Notes under the pieces: model-generated
What the model saw: only the letters and a program-made list of their open reading frames with translations
Databases searched by the model: none
What the model was told of the DNA's origin: nothing
From: an uncultured Pseudogracilibacillus sp.
GTDB lineage: Bacteria > Bacillota > Bacilli > Bacillales > Amphibacillaceae
Assembly: GCA_937974845.1 (NCBI GenBank)
Contig: CALJVC010000126.1
Span: forward strand, 1 to 52,379
DNA length: 52,379 nt
Direction: 5' to 3'
Translations under genes and position numbers: made by a program
Shown: positions 1-8,046 of the stretch, one piece after another
How the letters are laid out: each line of letters opens with the position of its first letter
Position numbering within the stretch: position 1 is the first letter of the stretch

Positions 1-23
1 ATGGCTTCACGTATATTTTTCAT
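1..23 (-). CDS. scoB: CoA-transferase subunit B, N-terminal fragment (cut by window edge)
   Basis: Only the first codons are in the window, reading MKNIREA from an ATG at 23; an in-frame GTG at 26 is an alternative. A strong ribosome binding site, AAAGGAGG, lies at 33-40. The gene starts about 22 bases after the scoA stop and on the same strand, where the beta subunit of two-subunit acetoacetate or succinyl-CoA:3-ketoacid CoA-transferases is normally encoded. The identity is inferred mainly from this position; the seven visible residues only fit it. Confidence 0.6.
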
Positions 24-45
24 CACACAATACCTCCTTTAACTT

Positions 46-732
46 TTATTCCACTTTTAAAAATTCAATCCGTTTTTCCTGTTTACCTTGAATAATCCCT
101 TGTACATAGATACCAGGTGTATGAATCTCATCGGGATCCAATTCCCCCACTTCTACGATCTCTTCTACCTCAGCAATCGTTATTTTCCCAGCAGTCGCCA
201 TAATCGGGTTGAAATTTCTCGCTGTTTTTCGGAAAACTAAATTGCCATAGGTATCCGCCTTCCAGGCTCTCACTAAACTATAATCCGCCGTCAATGCTTC
301 CTCTAATAAATATTTCTTTCCATTAAACTCTCTAATTTCCCGTCCTTCTGCTATCTTCGTGCCTACTCCAGACGGCGTATAGAAGGCAGGAATCCCAGCG
401 CCACCCGCCCGTATCTTTTCTGCTAAGGAACCTTGTGGAATAAGTTCCACCTCAAGTTCTCCATTTAAATATTGTCTTTCGAATTCCTTATTTTCACCTA
501 CGTATGAGGAGACCATTTTTTTAATTTGTCTTTCGCGTAATAGAAGGCCAAGGCCCCAATCATCAACACCACAGTTATTTGAAATTATAGTTAAATCTTT
601 CACACCTTTATCCCTTAAGGCAATAATTAAATTTTCTGGAATGCCTACTAAACCAAAGCCTCCCACCATCAATGTCATACCGTCTTCAATTCCAGATACC
701 GCTTCTTCAAAGCTTTCATATATAACTTTCAT
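46..732 (-). CDS. scoA: 3-oxoacid / acetoacetate CoA-transferase, subunit A
   Basis: Alpha subunit of a family I CoA-transferase, 228 residues, the usual length. With subunit B it would move CoA between succinyl-CoA or acetyl-CoA and acetoacetate or another short 3-oxoacid in the cytoplasm. The N-terminal glycine-rich stretch (GGFGLVGIPENLI), the SNNCG segment and the GGAGIPAFYTP segment are typical of the subunit. The start chosen is the ATG at 732 because AAGGAGG sits a few bases ahead of it; the reading frame is open for 15 more codons upstream without a better signal. The leader carries a cre-like site (883-896) and a LysR-type promoter shared with the thiolase at 5845. The exact substrate cannot be read from the sequence. 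Confidence 0.93.
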   Translation of the reverse strand: MKVIYESFEEAVSGIEDGMTLMVGGFGLVGIPENLIIALRDKGVKDLTIISNNCGVDDWGLGLLLRERQIKKMVSSYVGENKEFERQYLNGELEVELIPQGSLAEKIRAGGAGIPAFYTPSGVGTKIAEGREIREFNGKKYLLEEALTADYSLVRAWKADTYGNLVFRKTARNFNPIMATAGKITIAEVEEIVEVGELDPDEIHTPGIYVQGIIQGKQEKRIEFLKVE

Positions 733-882
733 TGCCAGCCTCCTTATAAATAATAATACTTTCTTTCGATATTGCACCCTGCAGCTCCCTATGATATATC
801 CTATAAGCTACCGATTAAAAGGAACCTTCATCATAAATCCTATTATAAGAAAACGAAAACACCTCCAATTATATTATTTTAA

Positions 883-896
883 TTTAAGCGCTTACA
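883..896 (-). promoter_or_regulatory. cre-like CcpA site in the scoA leader
   Basis: TTTAAGCGCTTACA matches the CcpA consensus TGWAANCGNTNWCA at 13 of 14 positions in either orientation. It lies about 65 bases downstream of the proposed scoA -10, where bound CcpA would block elongation. Binding is inferred from the match only. Confidence 0.65.
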
Positions 897-953
897 TTTT
901 TGGCTTTTTTATTAAGAGATTATTCCTGTTTCTTACTTATTATTTTATATTTA

Positions 954-1010
954 TCTTATTTATAAGTGAAATGAATATATAGAATAATCATTATTCTTAG
1001 AAAGAATACG
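954..1010 (-). promoter_or_regulatory. scoA promoter with LysR-type operator
   Basis: On the minus strand a -35 TTATTC (987-982), a 17-base spacer and a -10 TATAAA (964-959) can be read. The -35 overlaps a perfect dyad, GAATAATCATTATTC, at 982-996. The same arrangement, about 80% identical over 52 bases, lies upstream of the thiolase at 7085-7140 next to a LysR gene. Apart from this module, the cre site at 883-896 and the structured element at 1046-1140, nothing was seen in the gene-free stretch 733-1157. Confidence 0.7.
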
Positions 1011-1045
1011 TATTAATTATAATTTTATTTAAAGGTAAACCCCAT

Positions 1046-1073
1046 AAAAAAAACGGTGCGAAAATTCGCACCG
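1046..1073 (-). terminator. Intrinsic terminator after the acyl-CoA ligase
   Basis: Inverted repeat CGGTGCGAA / TTCGCACCG (1054-1073) followed on the minus strand by eight U residues (1053-1046). It closes the acyl-CoA ligase transcript and insulates scoA. Confidence 0.9.
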
Positions 1074-1077
1074 AAGG

Positions 1078-1140
1078 CTTTGTTGCTACGTTTGTCAGGT
1101 AACCTTGCTCCTCCACCCTAGACAAAAGAAAGCAACAAAG
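1078..1140 (-). ncRNA. Structured RNA element of unknown class before the terminator
   Basis: A perfect 10-bp stem, CTTTGTTGCT (1140-1131) with AGCAACAAAG (1087-1078), encloses a second 6-bp stem, TTTGTC with GACAAA (1126-1121 / 1096-1091), and a purine-rich apical loop containing GGAGGAGCAAGG. It directly precedes the U-tailed terminator at 1046-1073, the layout of an aptamer plus expression platform. It lies in the 3' untranslated region of the acyl-CoA ligase, 18 bases after its stop codon, and no gene starts right after the terminator. I could not match it to any riboswitch class I know, so it may be a 3'-UTR-derived RNA or a stabilising structure. Confidence 0.5.
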
Positions 1141-1157
1141 ATTACTAGGGGACATTT

Positions 1158-2756
1158 TTACAATGACTCTCGGGTTAATATATAGTTTTCTACAAATTGG
1201 CGACGCAATTCATGCTTGAGGATTTTACCGTTAGCATTCTTCGGTAATTCCTCTGCAAACTCTACAATTGTAGGTGCTTTATAGGTCGCCAATCGAGAAC
1301 GCGAAAATTGAATAATATCTTCTCCAGTTAAAAAGTCATGATCTTCACGCTTAACAACGATGGCCATCGGCGTTTCGCCCCACTTTTCATGCGGAGCAGC
1401 GATAATTGCTGCTTCCTTAATTCCTTCATGTTCATAAAGAACACTCTCTACTTCTAAGGACGAAATATTTTCTCCACCACTGATAATAATATCGCTTTTC
1501 CGGTCGACAATTAGGATCGACTCATCTGGATAACGAACGGCTAAATCTCCCGTATGGAGCCAACCGTTTTTAATGGTTTTCGCAGTTTCTTCCGGGTCGT
1601 TCCAGTAACCCTTCATCATATTATTGCCTCGGTAAATAATTTCTCCTACTTCTTCACCATTTGGCTCAACTTCTTCGCCATTTTCCCTGACTACCTTTAT
1701 CTCACCGCCGATCATATCGTAGCCAGTTCGGGCCTTTAATTCGAAAATTCTTTCCTCACCACTATCAGCCTGGGTAGCACGAATCTTCGAAGTCGTAATT
1801 AAAGGCGACGTTTCTGTCATGCCGTACACTTGGATAAAGGTCCATCCGAGTTCATGTTCAGCCCGACGAATAAAGGCTAGAGGTGGCGCTGCTCCGGCCA
1901 CAACGATTCGAATATCCTGCTTCTGCTTTGGCACCGGATGTTTCGACGCATACTCTAAAAGCATGTTAAGAACCGTCGGTGCCATATGCATAATCGTTAC
2001 TCCGTAGCGGTCAATCTTTTCAAAAATTACAGCCGGATCGACCTTATCTAAACCTACTTGGGTAGCACCATTGGCTGTATAGTAAAAAGGTGAGCCCCAG
2101 CCATTCACATGGAACATAGGTAAAATGTGAAGTAAAACGTCCCGATCACTTACCTCCAAGTGATGCATAGCCTGGAGGGCTTGTAGATAGTTGTTTCGAT
2201 GGGTTAGCATAACACCCTTCGGGTCACCGGTCGTACCGCTCGTGTAAAGGAGACTAGCAATATCGTCTTCTTTGACATGGGAATAATCGAAAGGTGCCTT
2301 ATTACTTGCTTGTAAAAACTCTTCATACTGAATGATACCGCTTACACCTTCGGGAATCCTGTTGGAAATAATCGCTTCTAAATGGGGCAACTGGTCACGA
2401 ATCTCTAAAATAGTATCGAGGAACTGTCCATCGACATAGATTACCTTGGCACCACTATGGTTCAAGATATAAACAAAATCTTCCCCGACAAGCCGACTAT
2501 TTAGAGGTACGTGGATTGCTCCGAGTTGACCAACACCATAGAAGCCTTCATACATCTCTAATGTATTGGTGGCTAAATAGGCAACCCGATCTCCTGGTTT
2601 TACGCCGAGCCGGGCAAGGCCGTGGGACAACCTTTGCATCCGTTCATATAATTCGGCATAGGTAAACTCTCTCTCTCCATCGGCAAAGCCTAGTTTGTCT
2701 GGATATAACTTTGCCGCTCTTTTTAAGTAATGTGGCGTCACTAGTTGATAGGTCAT
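1158..2756 (-). CDS. Fatty-acid / medium-chain acyl-CoA ligase (AMP-forming)
   Basis: Member of the ANL superfamily that activates a carboxylic acid to its acyl-CoA through an acyl-adenylate; 532 residues. Visible motifs in order are the phosphate-binding loop YTSGTTGDPKGV (about residue 175), YGMTETSP, the hinge GWLHTGD, DRKSDIIISGGENIS, and the C-terminal PKNANGKI with the catalytic lysine. The ATG at 2756 is chosen because GGGGAGG lies six bases ahead; an upstream in-frame ATG overlaps that site. The leader carries two overlapping cre-like sites and faces a divergent PucR-type regulator gene. Chain-length specificity is not evident. The gene probably feeds the acyl-CoA pathway represented by the nearby thiolase and CoA-transferase. 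Confidence 0.92.
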   Translation of the reverse strand: MTYQLVTPHYLKRAAKLYPDKLGFADGEREFTYAELYERMQRLSHGLARLGVKPGDRVAYLATNTLEMYEGFYGVGQLGAIHVPLNSRLVGEDFVYILNHSGAKVIYVDGQFLDTILEIRDQLPHLEAIISNRIPEGVSGIIQYEEFLQASNKAPFDYSHVKEDDIASLLYTSGTTGDPKGVMLTHRNNYLQALQAMHHLEVSDRDVLLHILPMFHVNGWGSPFYYTANGATQVGLDKVDPAVIFEKIDRYGVTIMHMAPTVLNMLLEYASKHPVPKQKQDIRIVVAGAAPPLAFIRRAEHELGWTFIQVYGMTETSPLITTSKIRATQADSGEERIFELKARTGYDMIGGEIKVVRENGEEVEPNGEEVGEIIYRGNNMMKGYWNDPEETAKTIKNGWLHTGDLAVRYPDESILIVDRKSDIIISGGENISSLEVESVLYEHEGIKEAAIIAAPHEKWGETPMAIVVKREDHDFLTGEDIIQFSRSRLATYKAPTIVEFAEELPKNANGKILKHELRRQFVENYILTRESL

Positions 2757-2825
2757 GATGAACCTCCCCCTCATCCTGTTAACTAATCTTCTTTTGTTTC
2801 TTTTATTTTAGAAATTTCACTCAAA

Positions 2826-2852
2826 TGATTGCGCTTTCATATAGCGCTTACA
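2826..2852 (-). promoter_or_regulatory. Two overlapping cre-like CcpA sites
   Basis: Read on the minus strand, TGAAAGCGCAATCA (2839-2826) matches TGWAANCGNTNWCA at 13 of 14 positions and TGTAAGCGCTATAT (2852-2839) at 12 of 14. They lie 70-96 bases upstream of the acyl-CoA ligase start, between it and the divergent regulator, and suggest glucose repression of the ligase. Confidence 0.65.
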
Positions 2853-2913
2853 TTTTATTCTATCGAAATTGGAAGAAGTTTCTATGTGTAGGTATACAAA
2901 GTTTTACAAATTC

Positions 2914-2948
2914 CTTGTGTTGTTACACAAGAAGAAATTTACTATAAT
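2914..2948 (+). promoter_or_regulatory. Promoter of the PucR-type regulator with overlapping inverted repeat
   Basis: -35 TTGTTA (2920-2925), a 17-base spacer and a consensus -10 TATAAT (2943-2948). The -35 is the centre of a perfect inverted repeat, CTTGTG (2914-2919) with CACAAG (2926-2931), so a protein bound there would block this promoter. Autoregulation is an inference. Confidence 0.65.
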
Positions 2949-3021
2949 ATGTATATATAATTTTATTTGATTGCGTGCCGATGATAGGAGAAAATGTTTT
3001 TATCATTAGGGGGTGGAAGCT

Positions 3022-5076
3022 TTGCCGAAAAAAGCTAGCACAGAGAAGCAAGCGCTCCTACTACGTGAACTCGAAGCAGCCGCAGTCCATGAACATAGAA
3101 GAGATTATTTTTTACAGCGAGCCCTAAAAAAGTATATGATTTTCAATTCTTTGCAAGCTATTTTATTCCTTCGTTTCTCTCCTCAATTAGAAGGAGGCTA
3201 CCGAATCAACTATGTAGGACAACAGAGGGATACGGTCATGAAAGAGATTCAACCTCTCCTTGCCGATAGCCTGGAAGAGACACTCCTACGCCTATCGAAT
3301 ACGTTAATGTCAAAGACGCTCGAAGAAGGTACCCTTGTCCCCTTTGAGCATAGTTTGATTTTACGCTGGGATCTTCAATCACGAAGGCAAGATCCTTCCT
3401 TAACCAATTTATTATACGAAGGCTTAAAAGCGGTTACATATGTAGAATTAACCGAAGCAAACTACTTTAACGACCAGGGGCTTCCCTTTGACAACGAAGT
3501 AACAAAAGCTATTCAAGCGAAGGATCGCGACGGACTGATCGAACTTTTAACGATGACGAAGGTTATGTCCGATAGCGATATTACCTTCTGGGGAGAGGCG
3601 GACTCAAGGGAGGTCGAAGTCGGCTTGCATATCGGATCGAAAAATGACGACTTTGGCTTCTTATTACCGGTAGGGGAAGGAATCGGGGGTCTTGTTGCCA
3701 AGAGTAAATCTGTCTTACAAGTACCAGACTATAAAAACTGCCCCTATCGCTATAAAGACGTTAGCGATACGGTCGACAGTGAAAAAATCCGCACCGTCTT
3801 TGCCCTGCCCCTTAAAGACAAACAAGAGAACACGAGCGGGATATTGTATATCGGTAACCGAACGATTAATCCCCTTCCCTTGAACAAAAAGTTCCTCCTA
3901 CTACGGCTCGGCCATCAGCTAGAGCCTCTTGTGAAAAGGAAGGAAATTACACATTTTTTTACAAGTTCGGACAAAGAAGTTTTCTTGCAAAAGAAGAAAA
4001 ACGAACTGAGAAAAATCGGTCAAAGTGCAACACAAGTTACTACCGTATGCGATTGGTTAGCCAACTTCTTAAAAGGGGAAGTCCGACTCATAAAAGACGA
4101 GTCGAGCTTAAAAAAGCAACAACTGTTACAGGAAATGAAGCCATATAAACACTTTTACACCTTTTCCTTAACCCAATTTGATCAACCTTTAGGCGAACTT
4201 CTCATTTGGACGAATATTCGGCTCCCCCTTCCTAACTTCTGGCCAGACTTAATCGAAGATGTCATCCATACGATTTTCATCGTCCATGAACGTAGTGAAC
4301 GTTACTATTACTTAACCGATTTAGAAAGGTCACAATGGTTGCATAACATGTTGCAACCGACGATTAATGAAAAGACCCAATACGATAAAGGAGTCAAACT
4401 ACAAATTCCTGTCGATGAGGGAGAAATCTGGGCCTTCTACTGTAAAACCGATAGCGGAAACATTCCTATGGATAAAAAATTGCTCCTTGAAGAGCTCGCC
4501 TTACGCTACGTACGCCAACCGATATATTTTCACGGTACGACAGGATTTATACTATTCGATCGACCAGCTTTAAAAAAGCCTGCCCAGTTTCGAAACGAAA
4601 TATTACAAATTGTTCCGGCTGAAACTTGGCTGATCCACGGTGCCTTGTACCGCTCCTTTAAGGACTTACACCGGCACCTTCTACAACTGCATGAATTACT
4701 TGAGACGAGCGTTCGAAAAAAGCTAGAAGATTACGTCCTAACTTATCAGCAGTTCGGCCTTGATTATTTATTGAGCAACCCTTTAGTTATCGAAGAAATT
4801 CAAGCCTTTACCGCCCAAATGTTAAAGCCTTTGCTAGAATATGACAAGGAGCATGATAGCGAGCTAACTGAAACTCTAGCCCTTTCCCTCGTATACAAGT
4901 CACCGAGTGTCGTTGCTAAAAAGCTCTTTATCCATCCAAACACGGTCCATTACCGAGTCAATCGAGCAAAACAATTGCTCGAGATCGATGAGAGCGACGT
5001 GAAAAATGAACTCGCCCTTACCTTCGCCGCCTATGCCTGGCTCTACGAACAGGAAAAATACAAACAGAACAACTAA
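3022..5076 (+). CDS. GAF-domain PucR/CdaR-type transcriptional regulator
   Basis: A 684-residue regulator. A central GAF-like segment (about residues 195-310, with DFGFLLPVGEGIGG and VFALPLKDK) suggests a small-molecule sensor. The C-terminal 60 residues form the PucR-type helix-turn-helix, with SVVAKKLFIHPNTVHYRVNR as the recognition region. The TTG at 3022 is preferred because AGGGGGTGG ends a suitable distance before it; a GTG at 3013 overlaps that site. The gene is divergent from the acyl-CoA ligase and shares a 265-base regulatory region with it, which suggests control of the ligase and perhaps of acyl-CoA use more widely. The ligand is unknown. Confidence 0.85.
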   Translation: MPKKASTEKQALLLRELEAAAVHEHRRDYFLQRALKKYMIFNSLQAILFLRFSPQLEGGYRINYVGQQRDTVMKEIQPLLADSLEETLLRLSNTLMSKTLEEGTLVPFEHSLILRWDLQSRRQDPSLTNLLYEGLKAVTYVELTEANYFNDQGLPFDNEVTKAIQAKDRDGLIELLTMTKVMSDSDITFWGEADSREVEVGLHIGSKNDDFGFLLPVGEGIGGLVAKSKSVLQVPDYKNCPYRYKDVSDTVDSEKIRTVFALPLKDKQENTSGILYIGNRTINPLPLNKKFLLLRLGHQLEPLVKRKEITHFFTSSDKEVFLQKKKNELRKIGQSATQVTTVCDWLANFLKGEVRLIKDESSLKKQQLLQEMKPYKHFYTFSLTQFDQPLGELLIWTNIRLPLPNFWPDLIEDVIHTIFIVHERSERYYYLTDLERSQWLHNMLQPTINEKTQYDKGVKLQIPVDEGEIWAFYCKTDSGNIPMDKKLLLEELALRYVRQPIYFHGTTGFILFDRPALKKPAQFRNEILQIVPAETWLIHGALYRSFKDLHRHLLQLHELLETSVRKKLEDYVLTYQQFGLDYLLSNPLVIEEIQAFTAQMLKPLLEYDKEHDSELTETLALSLVYKSPSVVAKKLFIHPNTVHYRVNRAKQLLEIDESDVKNELALTFAAYAWLYEQEKYKQNN

Positions 5077-5080
5077 TGGG

Positions 5081-5115
5081 AAGAAGCGCCGGTTGAACTA
5101 ACGGCGCTTCTTTAT
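5081..5115 (+). terminator. Terminator after the PucR-type regulator
   Basis: Perfect 10-bp stem AGAAGCGCCG (5082-5091) with CGGCGCTTCT (5102-5111), followed by a short T-run. The mirrored sequence may also stop transcripts of the convergent gene. Confidence 0.85.
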
Positions 5116-5143
5116 AGGCGAAAAGGAAGGACTATTCCAATAG

Positions 5144-5731
5144 TTAATCTTTAAAAATAGGCCCATCGAGGACGGTCGTATGGTACTCTCCATGCTCCCC
5201 CATCGGACAAAGGCTAGGATTCTGGCGTAAGACTTCAATAAATGCAGTATCTAATTTACGTCCAATCCATTCCGGCGATATCTTCTCCTCATCGACCTTT
5301 ACAATCTTAGCTTGAAAGCCCAGGGAAAGAAAAGCTTCTAACTCTTCCAATAGATTAGCTTCTGGATTCCATAGGGGAAAATAAGCCTCCAAACCGACTT
5401 CCTTAGCTAGGGCGCTATTCCACTCCCGATGCCCTTCGATAAACCAATCACCGAAGGCCATTCCCTTCAAATCATATTCTTCTTTGACCTTCTTTAGCTT
5501 GTGGAGAAAATCTTCCCGATAAGTGGAGACACTCGTATAAATAAAATGAATCGGAAGTCCAAGACGCTCCGCCTGTGAGGTAAGTACATCCAGGGACTCC
5601 TCATGGGCTACAGTATGCCCCTTCTCCTTCCAAACGGTCGTCAATAGACAGGCTACCTCCTTACCTTGTCTTTCTAACTCATACAAAGCTAAGCAACTAT
5701 CCTTACCACCACTATAAGCTAAAGCCAGCAA
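5144..5731 (-). CDS. PP-loop ATPase of the diphthine-ammonia ligase (Dph6/ATPBD4) family
   Basis: A 195-residue N-type ATP pyrophosphatase. The N-terminal SGGKDS motif binds ATP, and the C-terminal GEHGEYHTTVLDGP is the family signature. In archaea and eukaryotes Dph6 amidates diphthine on elongation factor 2, but bacteria lack diphthamide, so the bacterial substrate is unknown. The start is a TTG at 5731 with AAGGAGG eight bases ahead; starting there places the PP-loop at residue 6, as usual for the family. It follows the thiolase on the same strand but beyond a strong terminator, so it is probably transcribed on its own. Confidence 0.85.
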   Translation of the reverse strand: MLALAYSGGKDSCLALYELERQGKEVACLLTTVWKEKGHTVAHEESLDVLTSQAERLGLPIHFIYTSVSTYREDFLHKLKKVKEEYDLKGMAFGDWFIEGHREWNSALAKEVGLEAYFPLWNPEANLLEELEAFLSLGFQAKIVKVDEEKISPEWIGRKLDTAFIEVLRQNPSLCPMGEHGEYHTTVLDGPIFKD

Positions 5732-5758
5732 TAGCTTTTCCTCCTTTTAAACTAGGAT

Positions 5759-5799
5759 AAAAAAGCCCCTTTCACGAAAGATAGCGATCGTAAAAGGGG
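5759..5799 (-). terminator. Terminator after the thiolase
   Basis: Eleven-bp stem CCCCTTTTACG / CGTGAAAGGGG (one G-U pair) followed on the minus strand by six U residues. Confidence 0.9.
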
Positions 5800-5844
5800 G
5801 ACAAGATATATTTTAAAAAGGGATATGTTTCACCATTTATTCAC

Positions 5845-7038
5845 TTAGTTCATTTCGTTCTTCACAATCGTCGCCACTCCTTGACCGCCACCAATACAGA
5901 GGGTAGCAAGGCCATAGGTATCCTTGCGACGTTTCATTTCATGGAGTAAGGTCACGAGAATTCGCGTACCACTCGCACCAATTGGGTGACCGAGGGCAAT
6001 CGCTCCACCGTTGACGTTTACTTGTTCTGGATCGAAACCTAGATCCTTAAGTACAGCTAAAGATTGTGAAGCAAAGGCTTCATTCGCTTCTACTAAATCG
6101 ATATCAGCAATGGATAAGTTCGCCTTTTTCAATACTTTCTCCGTAGCTGGAACTGGACCAAGACCCATGAGGGCTGGATCTAAAGCTGCGCTAGCGTTAG
6201 CGACGATTGAAGCCATCGGTTGAACACCTAATTGTTCGGCTTTTTTACGGCTCATGACTAGAACCGCTGCCGCCCCGTCGTTAATTCCTGAGGCGTTTCC
6301 AGCCGTAACGGTTCCGTCCTTCTTAAAGGCAGGACGTAATTTAGCTAACTTCTCTTGCGTCGTATCGCCCCGTACGTATTCATCTGTATCAAAGATGACC
6401 GGCTCCCCACGACGTTGAGGGACTTCTACCGGGACGATTTCATCTTTAAATTTACCCGCGTCAATCGCAGCCTGAGCACGACGCTGACTTTCTGCGGCAA
6501 AGGCATCTTGCTCTTCCCGGGTAAGTTCATAACGTTCAACAATATTTTCTGCTGTAATTCCCATATGGTAGTCGTTGAAGGCACACCATAAACCGTCGTT
6601 AATCATCGTATCGACAATCGTCTTATTTCCCATTCGGTAGCCTTCCCGAGCTCCCATCATTACATAAGGTGCTTGGCTCATATTTTCCATTCCACCGGCT
6701 ACGATGATTTCTGCATCACCGAGTAAAATTGCTTGGGCCGCTAAATGAACGGCTTTCAAGCCAGAGCCACACACTTTATTTACCGTTAACGCCGGAACAT
6801 GTTCAGGTAATCCAGCCTCGATCGCTGCTTGACGGGCAGTATTTTGTCCTAAACCTGCCTGTAAGACATTACCCATAATGACTTCATCGACGAGGTCCGG
6901 CTGTACATTCGCCTTCTTTAAAACATCTTTAATAACCGTTGCACCTAGTGTTGTTGCTTTTACTGAAGATAAAGAACCACCAAAGTTTCCAATCGCGGTT
7001 CTTGAAGCGCTTACAACCACTACATCTTCTCTGTTCAT
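5845..7038 (-). CDS. Acetyl-CoA C-acetyltransferase (thiolase)
   Basis: A 397-residue thiolase that condenses two acetyl-CoA to acetoacetyl-CoA or cleaves the latter. The acylated cysteine is in NKVCGSG (Cys90), the general base histidine in ALGHPIGASG (His351) and the second cysteine in LCIGGGQG (Cys381). The ATG at 7038 is preferred to one nine bases upstream because the latter abuts the AGGGAG site. The promoter (-35 TTATTC, -10 TATAAA) overlaps a LysR-type dyad shared with the scoA promoter, and the divergent gene is a LysR regulator. The thiolase, CoA-transferase and acetoacetyl-CoA synthetase together make a consistent acetoacetate route. Confidence 0.94.
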   Translation of the reverse strand: MNREDVVVVSASRTAIGNFGGSLSSVKATTLGATVIKDVLKKANVQPDLVDEVIMGNVLQAGLGQNTARQAAIEAGLPEHVPALTVNKVCGSGLKAVHLAAQAILLGDAEIIVAGGMENMSQAPYVMMGAREGYRMGNKTIVDTMINDGLWCAFNDYHMGITAENIVERYELTREEQDAFAAESQRRAQAAIDAGKFKDEIVPVEVPQRRGEPVIFDTDEYVRGDTTQEKLAKLRPAFKKDGTVTAGNASGINDGAAAVLVMSRKKAEQLGVQPMASIVANASAALDPALMGLGPVPATEKVLKKANLSIADIDLVEANEAFASQSLAVLKDLGFDPEQVNVNGGAIALGHPIGASGTRILVTLLHEMKRRKDTYGLATLCIGGGQGVATIVKNEMN

Positions 7039-7084
7039 TCTGTTCATCTCCCTAAAAATGCTTCTTTAATCATTTTACAACGAG

Positions 7085-7140
7085 TGTATTTATAAGTAAA
7101 ATGAATATAATGAATAAGTTGCATTCTATTAAAGAATAAG
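7085..7140. promoter_or_regulatory. LysR-type operator and thiolase promoter in the divergent intergenic region
   Basis: The minus strand carries -35 TTATTC (7117-7112), a 17-base spacer and -10 TATAAA (7094-7089) for the thiolase. GAATAAGTTGCATTC (7112-7126) is an interrupted dyad of the GAAT-N7-ATTC type overlapping the -35. The whole segment aligns with 954-1010 upstream of scoA with a single one-base gap. Confidence 0.7.
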
Positions 7141-7158
7141 TGAAAGAGAGGAAACTTA

Positions 7159-8040
7159 GTGGAATTAAAAGAATTAGAACATTTTATCGCAGTAGTTGAA
7201 CATGGTGGTTTCTCCAAAGCTGCCTCTCACATTTACGTATCCCAACCGACTTTAAGTAAGTCTGTAAAAAAGCTGGAAGATACACTAGACGTTATTTTAT
7301 TCGAGCGTTCTACCCGATCATTACAGCTGACAGACGCCGGCGAACTCGTCTATCAAAAAGCCCTCAAAATCATGCATGCTAAAGAGGAGTTAGAAGTAGC
7401 CTTAGACGACCTCCTCCATGAACCTTCTGGAGTCATTAATATCGGTATTCCGCCGGTAATTGGAACCCTCTTCTTTCCAACAATTGCAAAAAAATTTCAC
7501 CAGCGCTATCCGAAAATTTCTCTTAAACTAGTAGAACACGGTGCCAAACGGATCGAATACCTAATCGAAACCGGAGAAGTTGACCTTGGAATCGTCGTCC
7601 TACCGGTTCGTGAGGAGGCTTTTTCTATCTACCCTTTTGCAGCCGAGCCCTTTAAACTCTTTGTTTCACAAAAACATCCTTTAGCAAAAAGGAGCAAAGT
7701 ACACCTCCATGAGCTTAAGGATGAGGCCTTTATTCTATTTAATAAGGAGTTTTCTTTACATGACTTAATCATTAACCAGTGTAAAACTGTCGGCAACTTT
7801 ACACCGAACATCGTTTATGAAAGCGCCCAGTGGGACGTCATTACCGAACTAGTGCGGGAAGAACTAGGGATAACGCTCTTACCAGAATCAATTTATGAAA
7901 AAATGAACCCCTATCGCGTCACGACGGTTCCCTTGGTTGAACCGCCGATGTGGAATTTAGGGGTGATTACAAAAAAAGACCGCTACGAATCCTTTGCGGT
8001 TAAAAAGTTATTGAAATTTTTACATGAAGAATTTGCTTAA
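7159..8040 (+). CDS. LysR-family transcriptional regulator
   Basis: A 293-residue LysR regulator. The N-terminal winged helix-turn-helix contains GGFSKAASHIYVSQPTLSKS at residues 17-36, and the remainder is a periplasmic-binding-protein-like effector domain (NIGIPPVIGTLF onward). The GTG start follows GAGAGG. It is divergent from the thiolase with about 120 bases between the two starts, the classic arrangement for a LysR regulator and its target. The duplicated operator upstream of scoA suggests it also controls the CoA-transferase genes. The inducer is unknown; an acyl-CoA or short organic acid would fit. Confidence 0.9.
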   Translation: MELKELEHFIAVVEHGGFSKAASHIYVSQPTLSKSVKKLEDTLDVILFERSTRSLQLTDAGELVYQKALKIMHAKEELEVALDDLLHEPSGVINIGIPPVIGTLFFPTIAKKFHQRYPKISLKLVEHGAKRIEYLIETGEVDLGIVVLPVREEAFSIYPFAAEPFKLFVSQKHPLAKRSKVHLHELKDEAFILFNKEFSLHDLIINQCKTVGNFTPNIVYESAQWDVITELVREELGITLLPESIYEKMNPYRVTTVPLVEPPMWNLGVITKKDRYESFAVKKLLKFLHEEFA

Positions 8041-8046
8041 GAGCTT

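Noticed and set aside
641..982. Plus-strand reading frame overlapping the scoA start and leader
   Set aside because: No ribosome binding site, low-complexity hydrophobic translation, and it covers the scoA promoter and cre site.
1046..1140. Known riboswitch classes (SAM, glycine, guanidine, fluoride, cobalamin, T-box)
   Set aside because: Conserved core sequences of these classes were looked for and are absent, so the element is reported as of unknown class.
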